Assembly (NCBI RefSeq): GCF_023023025.1
Contig: NZ_CP095481.1
Location: 9,127,001 to 9,191,000, forward strand
DNA length: 64,000 nt
Source: Amycolatopsis sp. WQ 127309
GTDB lineage: Bacteria > Actinomycetota > Actinomycetes > Mycobacteriales > Pseudonocardiaceae
Direction of reading: 5' to 3'
This document shows positions 62,201 to 64,000 of this stretch, one piece after another. The stretch's first letter is position 1. The number at the start of each line of letters is the position of its first letter. Under the pieces are notes generated by a model. That model saw only the letters and a list, made by a program, of their open reading frames with translations, was not told the DNA's origin and ran no database searches. The position numbers and the translations under genes were made by a program.

Positions 62201-64000
62201 TCGGCGGCGGTGAAGTGGCTGCGCACGGCCGAGCCACGCGAAGCAGAGCCCACGGGCACGAGCACACCGCGCGATGATCCGGCGGAACTCGCGGCGGCCT
62301 GGCTGCGCGGCGAGCCCGTCGACTGGGGCGTCCCCGCTTCCCCGGCTCCGTGGGACTTCCCGCCGCCCTCCTTCGCCCGCGAGGACTTCGACTTCCCGCG
62401 CAAGCCCGCCGTCCAGCGGCGGCCCGAAGCCGAGTGGCTCCACCAGCCCACCTGGGTGCGGCTCCGGCGGGCCACCCCTGCCCAGGCCCCCGTCGACCGC
62501 GTGCTCGTCATCTCCAGCAACGGCCCCCTGCCGGCCCCGGCCCTCGACACCGCCTACACCCGGGTCGTTCGCGTGCACGCCGCCACGTCGTTCGCCCACC
62601 CGGGGCCGGACCTCTTCGAAGCCGATCCGGCCGACGCGGACCAGCTCGGCCAGGTGCTCGCCGCCCTCGACGGGGACGTCGACTGGCTGCACACCCTCCC
62701 CCTCGGCATCAGCGGCCCGGTCGGCGAAACCGCCCTCGCCCACGCGCGCTGGGCCTGCGTCGACGCCCCCGCCGCCCTCCTGCGCGCCGCCGGGACCCGC
62801 AAGCTGCGCACCTGGTGGCTCTCCGCCGGCGCCGCCCCGGCGAACACCGACGTCACCCGCCCCGAAGCCGGGCTGCTCGCCGGGGTCACCGCCGTCGGGC
62901 CGCAGGAAACCGGCGTGCCCGGGCACTGGATCGACGTCGCGGGCCAGTGGGACGCCGCGGTCGCGGGTCTCCTCACCGGCCCCACCCCGCCCGCGCGGGT
63001 CGCCCTCCGGCACGGCTTCTGGTGGGAACAAGGCACCTCCCCGGTCACGCCCGGCGGCGGCCGGACCGCGGACGGCACGTATCTCGTCCTCGGCGGCACC
63101 GGCGGCATCGGCACCGCCGTCGCCGAGGTCCTGCTGACCAGGACCACCGGCCGGGTCGTGCTGGCCGCCCGCAACCCGCGGCTGCCCGCACCGCTCGAGC
63201 CGTGGGCCGATCGCGTCGACCTCCTCGAAGCCGACCTCACCACCGACGACATCCGGATCGACACGCCGCTGGCCGGGATCGTCCACGCCGCCGGGGTCGC
63301 GGCGGGCGGCCTCATCGCGACCCGGGGGGACACGACCGGCCAAGACGCCAAGCTCGCCGGCGCGCTGCTGGTGGAGCGGCTCATCGAACGCCACCGGCCC
63401 GCCCTCGTCGTCTACTGCTCGTCGCTCTCCGCGCAGTTCGGCGGCACCGGCCAGCTCGACTACGCCGCCGCCAACGGCTTCCTCGACGCCCTCGCCCACC
63501 ACGCCCCGGACGCGGCGACCGTCCGGCTGAGCCTCGGCTGGGACGTCTGGCGCGACACCGGCATGGCCGTCACCGCCCTGCGGACCGACGCCCGCCACCA
63601 GGCCCACCTCGCCGTCGGCCTGACCGCCGAAGAGGGCAAACGCGTCTTCGCCAGTGCCCTCGACGCCGGGCTCCCGCAGCTCCTGGTGTCGACGACCGAC
63701 CTCGCCGACGCCCGCGGCTTCCACGAGCGCGAACCGGTCGCCGTCACCGCGCCGCAGGAAGACCCCGCCGCGGAACTGGCCGAGGAGGTGCGCGTGCTGC
63801 TCGGCGTCGACGCGCTGGACCCGAACGTCCCGCTCTACGACCTCGGCGCCGATTCGCTGATGCTGCTGGACGTCGTCGACTCGGTGAAACGGCTCTTCGG
63901 CGTCGACCTCGAGCTGGCCTGGCTCGGCCCGGAAGTGACGCTCACCGGCCTGCTGGCCCGGCTGGCGGAGGCCGCCGGCCCCGAGGACGTCGCCGTCCAG
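56237..64000 (+). CDS. Hybrid NRPS-PKS, A-T-C-A-T-KS-KR-ACP without AT in cis (3' end cut by window)
   Basis: The frame is open from the ATG at 56237 to the last base (2588 codons seen). Loading A1 about 1-455 (code read as DAFFLGGTFK, aliphatic-like); T1 Ser510; C about 565-940 with HHIAVDG at 674; A2 about 960-1420 (code DVQFIAHVVK, close to the proline code); T2 Ser1470. KS about 1522-1930 with Cys1677, His1811 and His1847 all present. About 1930-2045 is a linker typical after KS domains, too short for an acyltransferase. KR about 2045-2480 with GGTGGIG (2286) and Tyr2409. ACP Ser2540. So an AT must act in trans, or lie beyond the edge. It starts an assembly line whose TE module is in the previous gene. 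Confidence 0.95.
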   Translation, partial: MIARRVHDQALRTPDAVAVSDGARALTYAELDAGAAAVAESLSRRGVRPGDAVAVGLPRSADLILVMLGVLRLGGQVVPLDRQSPPERRDHMIADSGAVAVIHDGLPGLPPLTPAELLAAPAVAGEPAEAAATSFLFYTSGTTGRPKGVEVRDAGILRLADPAWLEPGARYASLANPAFDAISFEVWPPLLTGGTCVVLDDETVRDPRAFAAALVRERVDTMFVTASLFNAVAETVPACFATVARVLIGGEQLNAPLIRRWYAANPDSATRLHNGYGPTETTTFALSHPIPRGFDGDVVPIGRPLPDTGALVVDGELYLSGAGVAAGYRNLPDETAQRFVERDGERFYRTGDLVRALPDGTFAYVGRTDRQVKVRGFRIEPGELERRILAHPAVRQAHVAAHRGAGPVELFAFVVAGDLAYADFDAHLTASVPAYMRPHHVFRVDALPRTANDKVDETALLALGLAPWRRPGTGEPATPWQQEVLDVVADVLGTRDPRPGDTWLTSGGDSLKALRLRFAVQERWGTELPHSAVRQGTFADLAAAIAGAGTAQYPVPAPPAGLTSAPATSEQQRLWLLQQRNPASTAYHVPLAFRITGPVDVEALRRGLRGLVERHVALRTAFEATPEGLRQVVGPAYDPWTEAGDGFFTEPFDLAVPRLFRAAWDGERLLLSLHHIAVDGWSLNVLFRELSGAVPVDSRTTLDFALWQTEWFSSPAYLAQRDELLSLHSGLDDQPSLTASMAGRLRRTTLDTERVDRWCAELGLTRFQLLLGVFAWSLYGVTGQTGPRIAAPVANRPVREFEDSVGMFANTVLLPLSVAPDEDLRAQLRRLGTASGAVLDRQDVAFADVATAFDYLFVLENTDFGALSLPGCTVSPQWIEAAEAKCALTMSVLERPDGFDCLWEYAEGHFTEAEAKALGELFSRAFDLLDAGPATPAELAEPYRRSRPDHGRGEPAQLDWETMAEGFARQVARTPDAPALGTMTYAELDAHAARLAAVLPGDATDVALYFEPSAEHVVALLALARLNITAVPLDPAYPPALLRQVLDQVRPRCVLLAPGTAFDEIDTGIERQFVTLSDGPAPDVPPRHAGRPLYTLFTSGSTGVPKGVRVPDRTLANLVQWQAAPPAVTQQFSMLSFDVSFQEIFTTLCGGGCLHLVRPGWRHDVPALLAQLESAGIERIFLPYVALQLLAEHGVRLGSYPSRLRDVITAGEQLVCTGAIRRWFAGLPGARLHNHYGPTETHVVSALTLDGDPTTWPERPAIGRPVAGAVLRVAGTAGAPGRIGELLIGGLMTTRCYLGDVPGKFVETPELFYRSGDLAHFGRDGLLHFDGRADHQLKVSGYRLELGQVEAALLRHPDVVNAVVAHDGESLLACLECHRTPTAAELSAHLEPLLPPHARVDRFLVVPALPRTPSGKLDREAALRTPGEELHRGRRSGLSGVSRQLAELFEEVTGASIGADETFFAAGASSLGLMRFHLRCAEEGLRFTAADLFEHVTVRDLARLLSGAADSVSAASGEVAIDEPIAVIGMALRVPGAPDLAAFWDLVRSGGRGIEHFTAGDGLVGARSILDRPLAFDPEHFGISRRDAALMDPQQRHLLMSCVEALAHAGITSGEGVGLVAGCGEDTYFQSLLREGDPAALPDGFQLALHHEKDFLATKAAYHLNLTGPALTTQTACSSSLVAVHQAAGLLRTGEADVMLAGGVLVDVTLSEGYRYRPQHIFSADGHCRPFSDDAGGTVGASGVGVVVLKPLSHARRDGDAVYAVITGSAINNDGAVKQGYTAPSPAGQREVIRAALRRAGRTSLGYVETHGTGTRLGDPIEVAALRQALDPSAECALSSVKSQIGHLGAAAGVVGLIRAALSVHHGLIPPTADFHAPNPALELGPFRVPTAAEPWPSGPRVAGVSSFGIGGTNAHVVLEADPAVVSRPAPAPVVVLSASSASALREDALRVAEYLEAHPESFVDVVRHLQTGRKEYRWRLAAACNDASAAVKWLRTAEPREAEPTGTSTPRDDPAELAAAWLRGEPVDWGVPASPAPWDFPPPSFAREDFDFPRKPAVQRRPEAEWLHQPTWVRLRRATPAQAPVDRVLVISSNGPLPAPALDTAYTRVVRVHAATSFAHPGPDLFEADPADADQLGQVLAALDGDVDWLHTLPLGISGPVGETALAHARWACVDAPAALLRAAGTRKLRTWWLSAGAAPANTDVTRPEAGLLAGVTAVGPQETGVPGHWIDVAGQWDAAVAGLLTGPTPPARVALRHGFWWEQGTSPVTPGGGRTADGTYLVLGGTGGIGTAVAEVLLTRTTGRVVLAARNPRLPAPLEPWADRVDLLEADLTTDDIRIDTPLAGIVHAAGVAAGGLIATRGDTTGQDAKLAGALLVERLIERHRPALVVYCSSLSAQFGGTGQLDYAAANGFLDALAHHAPDAATVRLSLGWDVWRDTGMAVTALRTDARHQAHLAVGLTAEEGKRVFASALDAGLPQLLVSTTDLADARGFHEREPVAVTAPQEDPAAELAEEVRVLLGVDALDPNVPLYDLGADSLMLLDVVDSVKRLFGVDLELAWLGPEVTLTGLLARLAEAAGPEDVAVQ

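Noticed and set aside
58354..62277. 1307-codon rightward frame inside the hybrid synthetase
   Set aside because: It is out of frame with the synthetase, whose own frame carries every A, T, C, KS, KR and ACP motif to the window end. It is Arg/Ala-rich and has no motif of its own.
61990..62420. A degenerate acyltransferase between KS and KR
   Set aside because: No GHSxG or other AT motif is seen. The segment matches the usual post-KS linker and ends at the KR structural half.
55982..63724. Two leftward frames of about 1280 codons each
   Set aside because: Antisense to the NRPS-PKS gene, with Arg/His/Val-rich shadow composition and no family match.

Overview
This window (64 kb, very high G+C, G/C-ending codons throughout) reads as a chromosome segment of a mycolata-type actinomycete, most likely an Amycolatopsis or close Pseudonocardiaceae relative. 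The reasons are a GlfT2-type galactofuranosyltransferase beside two AftB-like GT-C enzymes (arabinogalactan cell wall), actinobacterial-type glgA/glgC, AfsR/BTAD regulators, and a cluster of short palindromic intergenic repeats of a kind I associate with Amycolatopsis. The genus is inference; no rRNA or tRNA gene was seen.

Left part (1-12 kb): a Tat-exported GH2 glycosidase that runs off the left edge, a SRPBCC protein, a MerR/B12-binding regulator, a STAS protein, a DUF1800/DUF1501 pair, a two-component system, an Hsp20 gene with a HAIR-like operator, and a surface protein ending in an LPDTG sorting signal.

12-24 kb: a cell-envelope and glycogen block (two GT-C transferases, glfT2, then glgA and glgC), some small genes, and three NAD(P)-dependent oxidoreductases, one behind a MerR-type promoter with a 19-bp spacer. 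An array of ten 15-bp palindromic repeats follows.

24-39 kb: two overlapping receptor-type Ser/Thr kinases, an NmrA-like protein, a TetR/flavin-monooxygenase pair with twin perfect operators, an SDR, a LysR/MFS pair, a tandem universal stress protein, another SDR, and a BTAD regulator preceded by four 11-bp-spaced SARP-type boxes.

39-48 kb: a leftward sugar or polyol uptake operon (binding protein, two permeases, DUF624 protein, two Gfo/Idh/MocA dehydrogenases) behind LacI-type operators, with an alditol-oxidase-like flavoenzyme and a serine beta-lactamase-like hydrolase upstream on the same strand.

48-64 kb: a large AfsR-type regulator, a secreted trypsin-like protease with a strong terminator, then the start of a biosynthetic gene cluster. 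A C-A-T-TE NRPS overlaps a giant NRPS-PKS gene (A-T-C-A-T-KS-KR-ACP, with no AT in cis) that is open to the right edge. The termination module is encoded before the initiation module. This cluster is the most promising candidate for an undescribed natural-product system.
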